DNA of 64,000 nucleotides from CAVXAE01 sp044225565 (GTDB lineage: Bacteria > Pseudomonadota > Gammaproteobacteria > Steroidobacterales > Steroidobacteraceae): NCBI GenBank assembly GCA_044225565.1, contig JBGAIL010000001.1, forward strand, positions 1-64,000. Reading direction: 5' to 3'. Made by a program: the position numbers and the translations under genes. How positions within the stretch are numbered: the stretch's first letter is position 1; each line of letters begins with the position of its first letter. Shown here one piece after another: positions 43,390 through 53,288 of the stretch. The notes beneath the pieces were generated by a model. The model searched no databases. It was not told the DNA's origin and saw only the letters and a program-made list of their open reading frames with translations.

Positions 43390-45027
43390 ATGACCCGCGA
43401 GCTCACCGTCCGCCACTTCCGCCAGATCGTGCTGTGGCCGCTGCAGTTGATGCCGCTGCGGCCGGGGCAACAGGTGCAGCGGCATTGGGAAGCCTTGCGG
43501 GCGCAGCGCGTCGGCAATCCGTGGCGCGAGGTGGGCGACGAGTTCGGCGGCGACCCGGCGGAATTCCAGGAACGGCATTACAAGGAATTCGTCACCTTCC
43601 TTCCCTACGTGCAGCGCTTCCTCTACGGCTCGGCCGTCGGTCAGGAATCCGCGCTCGGCGCCGAAGAGGCGAGCATGCGGGTGTTCAGCCGCAACGATGT
43701 CGCTGGCGTGCGAGTCACGTACGAGCCTGGCGAGCCGACCATCGAGTTCCGCATCGCCCACGTCGATCTCTACTTCTTCATGGACGCGGACATCGCGATG
43801 CTCTCGTTCGAGATGAACGCGAACGACATCTCGCTCGATCGCGCGCAGGATACCGTGTTCCGCTTCGGCCGCGCCTATCCTGCGTTCTGGGACCGCGACG
43901 GCTCCGGTGGCAACTGCCCCCACGCCGTGGAATGGCTGGACGCGGACGGCAAGGTGCTCGCCACCTCGGATTTCGCCGCACGCTCCAAATATCTCAGCTT
44001 CGCCGCGCGCTATCGCGCGCCGTGCATCGCGAACCACTGGGAATACCTGCTGCGGCCGCTGGCGCTGGAGTTTCCCGGCCAGAGCGCCGTGCTGCGCTAT
44101 CGCCAACTCGAGTACTACCGCATGCCGTTCATGTGCTACCTCGCCATGGACGATCCGGAGCAGCTCACCCGCGCGGACTTCGTCCGCCTGGGACTCGTCA
44201 CCCGCCCGGGCGAGCCCGACACGCTGCCGTACTCGCCGGTCACGCTCGCCGACTTCGAACGCGAGTATTGCGACGACCGCTTCTGGGGCCGCAGCGGAGA
44301 GCGCTTCTCGGGCGACACGCGATTCCTGGTCTCCGGCCATGCGTTCTCGGTGGTGGGCCGGTACGACGACTACTTCTTCTCCGGCGACGTGACGGGCCTG
44401 CTGAGCCAGTTCCGCCACCAGTACTTCCTGCTGTTCCTCATCGCCCACTTCCACAAGGCGGCGCTGCTGTCGATGTCCGACGAGCTCGCGGTCGCGATGA
44501 ACCGGCTCACCGTGGGGGACACCGAGTCCGTCAAGCAGTTCAAGCGCACCATCCGCCAGATGATGGAGGTGTTCCTGCGCTTTACGCATCGCTACTGGTT
44601 CCACGAGGTCTCCAACCAGGCGCTGGCGCGCAGCGTGTTCGCTCGCCTGAGCCGTCACCTCGGCACGGAAGAGATGTACGAGGAGGTCCGCAAGGAAGTC
44701 ACGGACATGAACGAGTATCTGGACTCGGACAGCGCCCGCCGCCAGGCCAACACCATCCTGCGGCTCACGGTCGTCACCATCCTCGGCCTCATCGGCACCA
44801 TCGCCACCGGCGCGCTGGGCATGAACCTCATCGCCGCCGCGGAGGATCCGCTCGGCCTGCGCATCCTGCTCTTCCTGCTGACGCTGGCCGGCACCGTGGC
44901 GCTCACCGCGGCCACCATGTCGCAGGCCAAGCGGCTCGCAGACGTGCTGGACGTCATCTCGGACTCGCGCATCGGATGGGCGGACAAATTGAAGGCGGCG
45001 CGACGCGCATGGAAGAGCAGCCTGTAG
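43390..45027 (+). CDS. CorA-like membrane protein with GMN motif and large unusual N-terminus
   Basis: A 545-residue protein. The last 100 residues look like the CorA metal-transporter end: a helix (DSDSARRQANTILRLT), first transmembrane segment about 458–477, the motif GMN at 477–479 after ATGAL, and a second segment about 491–511. In CorA the GMN forms the pore filter for Mg2+ or other divalent ions. The N-terminal 440 residues are much longer than the usual CorA cytoplasmic funnel and I do not recognise a known domain in them. The short cytoplasmic tail after the second helix is also longer than in CorA. Ion specificity is unknown. Confidence 0.68.
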   Translation: MTRELTVRHFRQIVLWPLQLMPLRPGQQVQRHWEALRAQRVGNPWREVGDEFGGDPAEFQERHYKEFVTFLPYVQRFLYGSAVGQESALGAEEASMRVFSRNDVAGVRVTYEPGEPTIEFRIAHVDLYFFMDADIAMLSFEMNANDISLDRAQDTVFRFGRAYPAFWDRDGSGGNCPHAVEWLDADGKVLATSDFAARSKYLSFAARYRAPCIANHWEYLLRPLALEFPGQSAVLRYRQLEYYRMPFMCYLAMDDPEQLTRADFVRLGLVTRPGEPDTLPYSPVTLADFEREYCDDRFWGRSGERFSGDTRFLVSGHAFSVVGRYDDYFFSGDVTGLLSQFRHQYFLLFLIAHFHKAALLSMSDELAVAMNRLTVGDTESVKQFKRTIRQMMEVFLRFTHRYWFHEVSNQALARSVFARLSRHLGTEEMYEEVRKEVTDMNEYLDSDSARRQANTILRLTVVTILGLIGTIATGALGMNLIAAAEDPLGLRILLFLLTLAGTVALTAATMSQAKRLADVLDVISDSRIGWADKLKAARRAWKSSL

Positions 45028-45046
45028 GGGGGTACGCTAGCGTCCC

Positions 45047-45403
45047 ATGAGCCCAGCCATCGTCACCCTCGCGTCCCGCATCGAGCCGGACGTGTCTTCT
45101 CCTCCCGCGGACCGTCTGCTCGACGGGCACCCCGAGCAGCGCGTCTGGAATTACTTCACGGATGGGAGCCAGCAATTCTTCGCCGGCCGCTGGTCCAGCA
45201 CGCGCGGAAAGTGGCGTGTGCGCTACAGCGAGAGCGAGCTCTGTGTCATCACGGCGGGCAAGGTCGTGCTGGTGAGCGATGCCGGCACGCGCAACGTATT
45301 CCAGCAGGGCGATGCGTTCGTGGTTCCCGCCGGTTACAGCGGCAGCTGGGAAGTGGTCGAGGATTGCACGAAGATCTACGCCATCTTCGAAGCGCGTCGC
45401 TGA
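45047..45403 (+). CDS. Cupin-domain protein (cupin_3 / DUF861 type)
   Basis: A 118-residue single cupin barrel starting 19 bases after the CorA-like gene. Typical features are DGSQQFFAGRWSSTRGKWRVRYSESELCVITAGKVVL and the second motif FQQGDAFVVPAGYSGSWEVVE. The metal-binding His residues of classical cupins are mostly absent, as in many DUF861 members, which fold like ureidoglycolate or ethanolamine-related cupins. Function unknown; a small-molecule binding role is likely. Confidence 0.85.
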   Translation: MSPAIVTLASRIEPDVSSPPADRLLDGHPEQRVWNYFTDGSQQFFAGRWSSTRGKWRVRYSESELCVITAGKVVLVSDAGTRNVFQQGDAFVVPAGYSGSWEVVEDCTKIYAIFEARR

Positions 45404-45527
45404 GATACTCGACGCACGGCTGATCGCTTGACATAAACCTCGCAGGGTCTCACTGACGCCTTGCGAGGCGCCCCGCAATTTCCGTATTCGTGCGCACGCG
45501 CATACGGCGGAATCCGCGGGGTCGATA

Positions 45528-45572
45528 AGGTGTGCCCCTGCGCGGCCCTTCGGCCGCGGGGGCCGCACACCT
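45528..45572 (+). promoter_or_regulatory. Strong hairpin ending three bases before the GGDEF–EAL start codon
   Basis: Outer arms AGGTGTG (45528–45534) and CACACCT (45566–45572) and an inner CGCGGCC / GGCCGCG pair with loop CTT form a long stem directly before ATG 45576. No Shine-Dalgarno sequence remains outside it. It may hold down translation. Confidence 0.5.
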
Positions 45573-45575
45573 CTC

Positions 45576-48227
45576 ATGACCGATTCGTTCGCGCTGCCGC
45601 CGCGTGGCGGCAGCCTCGAGACCCACGGGTCAGGGTCTCGCGATCAGCCTTTTCACGGACGACTGCACCGCACCATCCCGCTGGGGGTGTGGGTCGCACT
45701 CGCATCGGCGACCGTGCTCGCCGTCTTCCTTTACGGCAACTATCTGGCGCAGCGCAGCACGCGTCTCACGGCGCAGAAGGTGGCGCACGTCGAGCGGCGA
45801 TACGAGCCGATGGTGCGCCTGTCGCGCGACCTCGAACGTTCGATCGGCGCTTTCGACCGCGCCGTGCTCGGTGCGCTCAAATTCGATACGGAAGCCGGCG
45901 GAAGCGAGTTGAGCGTGGCCTCTCGCGACCTGCTCGTCGCCCTGGAGGACTACCGCCGCATCGGCGGGCCGGATACCGCTCGAGTTGCCGCCAGCTCGCT
46001 ACAGGACGACATCTCGAGCTTCCACGATGACGGCCTTGCACTGCTCGCGCAGCAGAAAGACCGGCAGATCGCTGCGAGCAGTTACTGGACGGCGATGAAT
46101 GCGCTTCGCGGGCGCATTCTCGGCGCGGGAGGCAGCGGCGTCTCCATAGGAAACGATGTGATGTTCGCGCGCGGCTCGCTGAACGAGCTGTCGAGAGCGC
46201 TCGCCGCGATGCGTGACAGCGCGGCCACCGAGATCGCAGAGCCTTGGGACGGCTCACCGTCGCGCGCGGAGAAGGACGAGATCGCGTTCCGCCGGCTGCT
46301 GCGCGCGCACGAGGCCGAGCTTCGACAGTCTCCCGGCATGGCATGGCTGGAGCTGACCAAGGAGGATGTGGCGCGCGCCTCGCGTGAGCGCAAGGCCGTC
46401 GCCACGCTAGACGGGCAGCTTCAGGAGAGCCGGCAAGGTTTCGCGGCTTCCGCCGCACGCCTCCAGGCCATGGTTCACGAGGAGTTGCAGGAGCCGGCCT
46501 GGCAGGCGCTGCGCGATTCCGCTCGCGCAGCACGCGTGACTGCGCAGGACGCGGAGCATCTGCTCCTCCGGTTCGGAATCGTCGTGCTTGCCGTGATCCT
46601 GACCATATCGCTGGCTGCCGTGTTCGGTGTCGCCGTGCCGGTGAGGAGGCTCATCACCGGCACGCGCAAGCTGGCTTCGGGCACGCTCACGACGCGTGTT
46701 CCGGCGGGTGGCGTGCGCGAGATCGATGAGCTTGCCCACGCCTTCAATCATATGGCCGAGCAGCTCTCGGTCTCCCAGCAGACGGTGCGCAGCTACCAGG
46801 CAAAGCTCGAAGACCGCGTTGCCGAGCGCACGCGGCAGCTCAAGCACCTCGCGCACCACGATCCGCTCACCGATCTGCCCAACCGGCGCCAGCTCTTTTC
46901 CTATCTCAACGCCACGGTGGACCGCGCGCGAGCCGCGGGCCAGTCGGTCGCCGTGCTGTTCGTCGATCTCGACAACTTCAAGACCATCAACGACAGCCTG
47001 GGCCACGAGTATGGCGATGCGGTGCTGCGCGCCGTCGCGGATCGTCTGCGGGGCTTGCTCACCCCTCGCGATTTCATCGCCCGTTTCGGTGGAGACGAAT
47101 TCACGCTGGTGTGGGCCGAAGCACCATCCGGCGAGGAGATCGAAGCGCGCCTGGCCGGCGTCATCGCGGAATTCCAGAAGCCCCTCACGGCTGGCGTACG
47201 GGACCTGCTGGTCGGCACGAGCATCGGCGTTGCCGTCTGCCCGGACCACGGCTCCGACGCCGAATCGCTGCTGCGCGCCGCGGACGCCGCGCTGTTCCGT
47301 GCGAAGGAGCTCGGACGGAACCGCTTCTGCGTGCACAACCCCGAAATGCTCGCGGCGGCGAGCAGCCGCTTCCGCACCGAGCAGGCACTGCGAAAGGCCG
47401 TGGAAGCCGGCGAGCTCGAGCTGCATTTCCAGCCGGAGATCTCGCCCGCCACGCTGGAAACCACCGCCGCCGAAGCCCTGCTGCGCTGGCGTCAGCCGGA
47501 TGGCACCGTCCTCAGCGCGGGGCAGTTCCTTTCCATAGCCGAGCAATCCGGATTGATCCTGGAGCTGAACGACTGGGTGCTGAGGACCGCCGTGGAGCGT
47601 CTGCGCGAATGGCGCGCCGGCCCGTGGCCGAAAGCGCGCATCGCGATCAATGCCTCCTCGCAGCAGTTCCTGACGGGCAATTTCGTCGCGAACGTGGAGA
47701 AGCTGCTGCGCGACAGCGGCCTGCCGCCGGAATGTCTCGAGCTCGAGCTGACGGAGACCGTGCTGCAGACGGGCGCCGTCACGGTGGAGACGCTGCACGC
47801 ACTGCGCCTGCTCGGCGTCACGGTGGCGCTCGACGACTTCGGCACGGGCTACTCCTCGCTCACCTCGCTCGAGCAGCTGCCCCTCAACCGCGTCAAGCTC
47901 GATCGCAGCCTCATCGCCGACGTGGACACCAATCCCCGGGTCGCTTCCATCGCGCGCTCCATCTTCGGGCTGTGCCGCAGCCTCGGGCTGCAGGCCACGG
48001 CCGAAGGCGTCGAGCGGCCGGCCCAGCTGGAATTCCTCGCCGGCTGCGGCGAGATGCAGGTGCAAGGCTATCTGATCGCGCGGCCGCTTCCGGCGGAAGG
48101 GCTCATCCAGCTCGTGCAGGGCGGCTACCCGCACATCGAGAAGCTGCGGCCGGCGCCGGCCGCCCGGCATCCGCTGGTGGGCGAATCCGGCGGCACCGTC
48201 ACGCTCTTTCGTCCCAGGGCGGGATAA
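45576..48227 (+). CDS. Membrane-bound GGDEF–EAL cyclic-di-GMP enzyme with HAMP domain
   Basis: An 883-residue inner-membrane protein. The first transmembrane helix is about 35–55, a periplasmic helical sensor region about 56–330, the second helix about 333–355, then HAMP (RRLITGTRKLASGTL), a coiled coil, GGDEF (about 430–590, RFGGDEF intact) and EAL (about 605–850, AEALLRW, NASSQQF, LTETVL, DDFGTGYSS, VKLDRSL, AEGVE intact). Both catalytic sites look functional, so it could make or break cyclic di-GMP; the dominant activity cannot be told. No Shine-Dalgarno is visible outside the hairpin before the ATG. Confidence 0.93.
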   Translation: MTDSFALPPRGGSLETHGSGSRDQPFHGRLHRTIPLGVWVALASATVLAVFLYGNYLAQRSTRLTAQKVAHVERRYEPMVRLSRDLERSIGAFDRAVLGALKFDTEAGGSELSVASRDLLVALEDYRRIGGPDTARVAASSLQDDISSFHDDGLALLAQQKDRQIAASSYWTAMNALRGRILGAGGSGVSIGNDVMFARGSLNELSRALAAMRDSAATEIAEPWDGSPSRAEKDEIAFRRLLRAHEAELRQSPGMAWLELTKEDVARASRERKAVATLDGQLQESRQGFAASAARLQAMVHEELQEPAWQALRDSARAARVTAQDAEHLLLRFGIVVLAVILTISLAAVFGVAVPVRRLITGTRKLASGTLTTRVPAGGVREIDELAHAFNHMAEQLSVSQQTVRSYQAKLEDRVAERTRQLKHLAHHDPLTDLPNRRQLFSYLNATVDRARAAGQSVAVLFVDLDNFKTINDSLGHEYGDAVLRAVADRLRGLLTPRDFIARFGGDEFTLVWAEAPSGEEIEARLAGVIAEFQKPLTAGVRDLLVGTSIGVAVCPDHGSDAESLLRAADAALFRAKELGRNRFCVHNPEMLAAASSRFRTEQALRKAVEAGELELHFQPEISPATLETTAAEALLRWRQPDGTVLSAGQFLSIAEQSGLILELNDWVLRTAVERLREWRAGPWPKARIAINASSQQFLTGNFVANVEKLLRDSGLPPECLELELTETVLQTGAVTVETLHALRLLGVTVALDDFGTGYSSLTSLEQLPLNRVKLDRSLIADVDTNPRVASIARSIFGLCRSLGLQATAEGVERPAQLEFLAGCGEMQVQGYLIARPLPAEGLIQLVQGGYPHIEKLRPAPAARHPLVGESGGTVTLFRPRAG

Positions 48228-48296
48228 TCTGGCCGGCGCCGGGGTCTGATACTCTTCCGGCCGTTCCGACGGCGTCGGCGACAGCGTGGCAAGTCT

Positions 48297-50390
48297 ATGA
48301 GAGCAGCATGGATCCTCACCGCCCTCGTGGCGCTCGTGCCGATGGCGGCGCAGGGGCAGGTCAAGGCTTCGCTGGTCGCGCCGGAAACCTCCATCCAGCC
48401 GGGCCGCCCATTCACGGTGGCGCTGCGCATGGAGCACGAGCCGCACTGGCACAGCTACTGGCTGAACGCGGGCACGGGCTATCCCACCCGTCTCAAATGG
48501 GAGCTCCCCGCGGGCTGGACTGCCGGTGAGATCCAGTGGCCCACGCCCATCCTCATCAAGGATTCGCACGGCACGGTGACGGGGCACGGCTACGACGGTG
48601 TGCTCTACCTGCAGGTGCCGGTGACGCCGGCCGCCGATGCGAAGCCAGGCCAGAGCATCACGCTCAAGGCTGCCGCGAGCTGGCTGATGTGCGCGGACAT
48701 CTGCATCCCGGGCTCGCAGGACGTCTCGCTCACTCTGCCGGTTTCAACCGACGCTCCAAGGCAAAACGCCGCTGTGCAGGCCGGAATCGCGAAGATGCCC
48801 ATGCCGCACGACGCACGAGGCTGGAAGGTCGCGGCGGTCCGGGACGACGACTCCGTGGCGCTGCATGTGGCCGGCACGGACGAAGTTCGCGACCCGCATT
48901 TCTACAGCGAGAGCGAGTTCATCCAGTACGACGCACCGCAGAACGTGGCGGGTGCCGGCGTGCGCGCCACCGTGCGCATGCGGATGGTGGAAGATCCGCA
49001 GATCCCGGAGAAGCTGGTGGGATTGCTGGCGTACACGGATGCGGCAGGCGCATATCGTGGGCTGAAAGTGGATGCGCCGTTCACTTCGGCCGAGAGCGCG
49101 ATCGCGCTGGTCGGGCCGGTGCCGAGCGGTTCGGGCGCGAATGGCTCTGCGGCCGGCTCCGTGTCGGGCGCCGCGAAGGCGGGCGCTGGTGGCTTGTCGC
49201 TCCGCGTGCTCGCGCTAGCCCTCATCGGCGGGCTCATTCTCAACCTCATGCCCTGCGTGTTCCCGGTGCTCGGCATCAAGGTCGTCGGCTTCGTCGAGCA
49301 GGCGGGTGGCGACCGCCGCAAGGTGACGATGCACGGTCTCACGTTCACGGCGGGCGTGCTGGCGTCGTTCTGGGTGCTGGCTGCCATACTCGCCGCGCTG
49401 CGCGCCGGCGGACAGGAGCTCGGCTGGGGATTCCAGCTGCAGTCCGCATCGTTCGTCTTCGTGCTGTCCGTCGTCATGCTCGTGTTCGCCATGAGCCTGA
49501 GCGGCGTGTTCGACTTCGGGCTGCGCGCCACGGGAGTCGGTGCCGGACTGCAGATGAAGGAAGGCTATTCGGGCTCGTTCTTCGCGGGTGTGCTCGCCAC
49601 TGTCGTGGCCACTCCGTGCAGCGCGCCGTTCCTCGCGCCCGCGCTAGGTGCGGCGCTGGCGTTGTCCATCGCGGAATCCTTCGTCGTATTCACGTTCATC
49701 GCGATCGGCCTGTCGATCCCGTATCTGCTGCTCTCCGCATTCCCCGGCGCCATCGGCTTGCTGCCGCGGCCCGGCCGGTGGATGGAGACCTTCAAGCAGG
49801 TGATGGCTTTCCCGCTCTACGCGACGGTGGGCTATCTCGTGTGGGTGCTGGCGGGCCAGACCAGCGAGAACGGGTTGCTCGCGGCGCTGTTCGGCCTCAC
49901 CGTGATCGCGATGGGGGTCTGGCTGTACGGACGCTACAGCGCGCCCGGCGTGAGCCGGGGGAGCGCGCGTTTCGCCTTCGGCGGCGCGTCGGCGTTGCTG
50001 GTGCTGGGGCTCTATCTGGGTTGGCCGCAGGCCGCGAAGGCGAGTGACATCGCCTGGGAGCCATGGAGCGCGGAGCGTATCGCGGAGCTGCGCAAGGAAG
50101 GGCGGCCGATCTATGTGGACTTCACGGCGCGCTGGTGCGCGACCTGCCAGGCGAACAAGAAGATCGTGTTCGGCTCGGAGAAGGTGCGCAAGGCCTTCCA
50201 GGACCGGCGCATCGCGCTGCTCAAGGCGGACTGGACCAACAGCGATCCGAAGATCACCGCGGAGCTCGCGCGCTGGGGGCGCAGCGCGGTGCCGTTCAAT
50301 CTCGTGTATCTGCCGGGCAGCCCGCAACCGAAGCCGCTGCCGGAGATCCTCACGCCGTCCATCGTGCTGGACGCCGTGGGCGAGCGCTGA
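48297..50390 (+). CDS. dsbD: Thiol:disulfide interchange protein DsbD
   Basis: A 697-residue protein with a signal peptide (about 1–21). The periplasmic N-terminal domain has the redox pair region MCADICIPG, closer to the ScsB-type DsbC-binding domain than to E. coli DsbD-alpha. The membrane core (about 300–560) includes LNLMPCVFPVLGIKVVGF and TVVATPCSAPFLAPALG, whose Cys residues carry electrons across the membrane. The C-terminal thioredoxin domain has FTARWCATCQANKK. It passes reductant from cytoplasmic thioredoxin to periplasmic partners such as DsbC or CcmG. Confidence 0.94.
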   Translation: MRAAWILTALVALVPMAAQGQVKASLVAPETSIQPGRPFTVALRMEHEPHWHSYWLNAGTGYPTRLKWELPAGWTAGEIQWPTPILIKDSHGTVTGHGYDGVLYLQVPVTPAADAKPGQSITLKAAASWLMCADICIPGSQDVSLTLPVSTDAPRQNAAVQAGIAKMPMPHDARGWKVAAVRDDDSVALHVAGTDEVRDPHFYSESEFIQYDAPQNVAGAGVRATVRMRMVEDPQIPEKLVGLLAYTDAAGAYRGLKVDAPFTSAESAIALVGPVPSGSGANGSAAGSVSGAAKAGAGGLSLRVLALALIGGLILNLMPCVFPVLGIKVVGFVEQAGGDRRKVTMHGLTFTAGVLASFWVLAAILAALRAGGQELGWGFQLQSASFVFVLSVVMLVFAMSLSGVFDFGLRATGVGAGLQMKEGYSGSFFAGVLATVVATPCSAPFLAPALGAALALSIAESFVVFTFIAIGLSIPYLLLSAFPGAIGLLPRPGRWMETFKQVMAFPLYATVGYLVWVLAGQTSENGLLAALFGLTVIAMGVWLYGRYSAPGVSRGSARFAFGGASALLVLGLYLGWPQAAKASDIAWEPWSAERIAELRKEGRPIYVDFTARWCATCQANKKIVFGSEKVRKAFQDRRIALLKADWTNSDPKITAELARWGRSAVPFNLVYLPGSPQPKPLPEILTPSIVLDAVGER

Positions 50391-50551
50391 CACCGCCGAT
50401 ACGGCGCCAACCGCTTCAGCAAACACCGGCACGCCCGCTGCACAGCACTGGCCGCACGGCGGCTTCGCTTCGCCGCGCGCAAGTAGCGTCCCCTGGCGGT
50501 GGCCTGTACCATCCCGCGCCTCATCGGGCCACACGGGATCCACTGCCGCCC

Positions 50552-51940
50552 ATGCTCAAACACTCCCGCATTTTGAGTCCGGCGCTCGCGTTCGGGCTCG
50601 TCGCCGCGCTGGGCGCCAGCATCGCGTCCGCGGCCCGGACCGCCGCTCCCGCCAGGGTGGCGGGCTTCACCTACGTGAAATCGCTCGGCGGCATCGACGA
50701 GTACACGCTCGACGCCAACGGCCTCGACGTGCTGCTGAAACCGGATCGTTCCGCACCGGTGATCACCTTCCAGGTCACCTATCGCGTGGGCTCGCGCAAC
50801 GAAGTCACCGGCACCACGGGTGCCACGCACATCCTCGAGCACATGATGTTCAAGGGCAGCGAGCGCTTCAACGATCCTGCCGGCAACAGCGTGAAGCAGT
50901 ATCTCGAGCGCGTGGGCGGCGGCTACAACGCCAGCACCTCCACGGATCGCACCAACTACTACGCCACCATCGGCCGCGACAGTCTCGAGGGATACGTCGC
51001 CATCGAGGCCGACCGCATGCGCAACCTCTGGCTGCGGGATGCGGATCGCCAGTCCGAGATGACCGTGGTGCGCAACGAGTACGAGCGGGGTGAGAACGAC
51101 CCGACCAACGCGCTCTTCAAGGAAGTGACGGCGGCGGCCTTCATGGCGCAGCCCTATCACCACTCCACCATCGGCTGGCGCAGCGACATCGAGAAGGTGC
51201 CCACCGCGAAGCTGAAGGAGTTCTACGACACTTTCTACTGGCCGGACAACGCCACGGTGATCCTGGTCGGCGATTTCGAGCCGGCGCAGGCGCTGGGCCT
51301 GGTGAAGAAATACTACGGCGCCATCCCGAGATCGCCGCATCCCATTCCCGAGATGTATACGGAAGAGCCGCCGCAGAACGGCCCGCGCCGCGTCACGCTC
51401 AAGCGTGCGGGTGAGCTCGGCACGGTCATCATCGCGTACAAGGCGCCGAAAGGGCTGGACGCGGACCTGCCGGCGCTCAACGTGCTCGGTTCCGTATTGA
51501 GCGCGGGCGAGAACAGCCGGCTATCGCGCGCGCTGGTCGACAAGTCCCTCGCCACCTACGCGGGCGGAGACATCCAGCCCTCGCGCGATCCCGGCCTCTT
51601 CATGGTGCTCGCCGCGCTGGCGCCGGAGGCCCGGCACGAGCAGGTCGAGAAGATCATGCTCGACGAGATCGAGAAGGTGAAGAAAGATGGCGTGACGCAG
51701 GAGGAGGTGTCGCGCGTCGTCGCACAATATCGCGCGAAGGAAGCGTATGCGCGGGACGGCACGGCGGAGATCGCCGCGGCGCTCAACGAATGGGTCGCCG
51801 TCGGCGACTGGACGCAGTTCGTCACCTACATCGACGCAGTGGCGAAGGTGACGCCCGCGGACGTGCAGCGCGTCGCGAAGACCTATCTCAACGAGGATCA
51901 GAGCACGACGGGCTGGTTCGTGCCGGTGGTGTCGCCATGA
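50552..51940 (+). CDS. M16 zinc metallopeptidase, catalytic subunit
   Basis: A 462-residue periplasmic protein with a signal peptide (about 1–27) from ATG 50552. The inverted zinc motif HILEH is at His93, Glu96, His97, and the third ligand Glu lies in TVVRNEYERGEND near residue 176. This is the active member of a two-gene pair; the partner starts on the ATGA that ends this gene. Such pairs form heterodimers that degrade small peptides or process exported peptides. Confidence 0.94.
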   Translation: MLKHSRILSPALAFGLVAALGASIASAARTAAPARVAGFTYVKSLGGIDEYTLDANGLDVLLKPDRSAPVITFQVTYRVGSRNEVTGTTGATHILEHMMFKGSERFNDPAGNSVKQYLERVGGGYNASTSTDRTNYYATIGRDSLEGYVAIEADRMRNLWLRDADRQSEMTVVRNEYERGENDPTNALFKEVTAAAFMAQPYHHSTIGWRSDIEKVPTAKLKEFYDTFYWPDNATVILVGDFEPAQALGLVKKYYGAIPRSPHPIPEMYTEEPPQNGPRRVTLKRAGELGTVIIAYKAPKGLDADLPALNVLGSVLSAGENSRLSRALVDKSLATYAGGDIQPSRDPGLFMVLAALAPEARHEQVEKIMLDEIEKVKKDGVTQEEVSRVVAQYRAKEAYARDGTAEIAAALNEWVAVGDWTQFVTYIDAVAKVTPADVQRVAKTYLNEDQSTTGWFVPVVSP

Positions 51941-53283
51941 GCACATTCAAATTCTCCCGGGCTCTCGCAGTTGCGGCATTGGCGCTCGTCGTCACTGGGC
52001 AGGCATCCGCCGGTATCGCCGAGCGCGCGGTGCGAACGAAGGTCGCGGGCGTCGACGTCATCGTCTATCCCATGGGCGTGAAGGACGTGGTGACCATCGA
52101 CGGCGCACTGCCCGCGGGGGATTTCTACGCCGCCCAGGGCAACATCGCGACAGCCTCGCTCGCCGGCATGATGCTCGACAAGGGCACGACCAAGCAGGAC
52201 AAGTTCGCCATCGCGAAGAAGCTGGACGACGTCGGCGCGCAGCTCGGTTTCAGCGTCGGCGCGCAGACCCTGTCGATCGCCGGCAAGTCGCTGAAGAAAG
52301 ACCTGCCGATGGTCATTCGCCTGCTCGCCGAGCAGCTGCGCATGCCGGCCTTCTCGGCGGAAGAGTTTGACAAGGCGCGCAAGCAGCTCGAAGGAGCGTT
52401 GCGCCCGGCGCTCGAGGACACCGGGTTCCGCGCGAAGGATGCGTTCTCGCGCGTGGCCTATCCGGTGGGGCATCCCAACCACCAGTCCGGTGTTCCGGAG
52501 TGGCTGCAGGCGCTCAAGGAGGCGAAGCTCGAGGAGGTCAAGGCCTTCCACCGGAAATACTACGGGCCGGCGCATCTCACGCTGATCTTCGTCGGTGACG
52601 TGGACGCGAAGCTCATCCAGTCCGAAGTCGGCAAGGCCTTCGCGGGCTGGAGCGGCGGGGTGGAAGCGGAGCGCACGTTCAGGGGCGAGCTGCCGCCGCA
52701 GGCGCCGCCGCAGAAGATCGCGATGAAGGACAAGGCGAGCGTGTCGGTGCTGCTCGGCATGCCCACGGGCCTGCGCTATCAGGATGCGGATTCGGTCGCG
52801 CTGCGTGTGGGCACCGCCATTCTCGGCAGCGGCTTCACGGGACGCCTCATGAGCACGGTCCGCGACAAGGAAGGGCTCACCTACGGGATCGGTGCCGGCG
52901 TGGCAGACGATACCTTCGTCGGCGGCAGCTGGACGGTGAACGCCGCCTTCGCGCCGGGGCTGCTGGAGAAGGGCATCACCTCCACGCGCCGCGAGATCGA
53001 GAAATGGTGGAAGGAGGGCGTGACGCCCGCCGAGCTCGCGGCCCGCAAGACCAACATGATCGGCTCCTATCAGGTGGGACTGTCCACCACGGAAGGCATG
53101 GGCAATGCCATGCTGCAGACCGTGAACCGCGGCAAGCCCTTGAGCTGGCTCGACGATTATCCGCGGATGATCCAGGCGCTCACGGCGGAGCAGGTGAACG
53201 CCGCCATCCGCAGGCACGTGGATCCACAGAAGCTCGTGCTCGTCGAGGCGGGCACCTTCGAGGCGACACCCGCGGTAAAGTAG
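51937..53283 (+). CDS. M16 peptidase-like partner without zinc motif
   Basis: A 448-residue protein with signal peptide ending GQASA, coupled to the previous gene by ATGA. It has the M16 fold (GTAILGSGFTGRLMSTVRDKEGLTYGIGA carries the R/Y substrate-binding region), but where HxxEH should be, SLAGM stands before MLDKGT, so it cannot bind zinc. It is therefore the structural half of the pair, like the non-catalytic subunits of mitochondrial processing peptidase and bacterial PqqF-type partners. Confidence 0.93.
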   Translation: MSTFKFSRALAVAALALVVTGQASAGIAERAVRTKVAGVDVIVYPMGVKDVVTIDGALPAGDFYAAQGNIATASLAGMMLDKGTTKQDKFAIAKKLDDVGAQLGFSVGAQTLSIAGKSLKKDLPMVIRLLAEQLRMPAFSAEEFDKARKQLEGALRPALEDTGFRAKDAFSRVAYPVGHPNHQSGVPEWLQALKEAKLEEVKAFHRKYYGPAHLTLIFVGDVDAKLIQSEVGKAFAGWSGGVEAERTFRGELPPQAPPQKIAMKDKASVSVLLGMPTGLRYQDADSVALRVGTAILGSGFTGRLMSTVRDKEGLTYGIGAGVADDTFVGGSWTVNAAFAPGLLEKGITSTRREIEKWWKEGVTPAELAARKTNMIGSYQVGLSTTEGMGNAMLQTVNRGKPLSWLDDYPRMIQALTAEQVNAAIRRHVDPQKLVLVEAGTFEATPAVK

Positions 53284-53288
53284 CGCCC

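Noticed and set aside
45428..45433. TTGACA as the -35 box of the GGDEF–EAL gene
   Set aside because: No acceptable -10 box lies 16–18 bases downstream.
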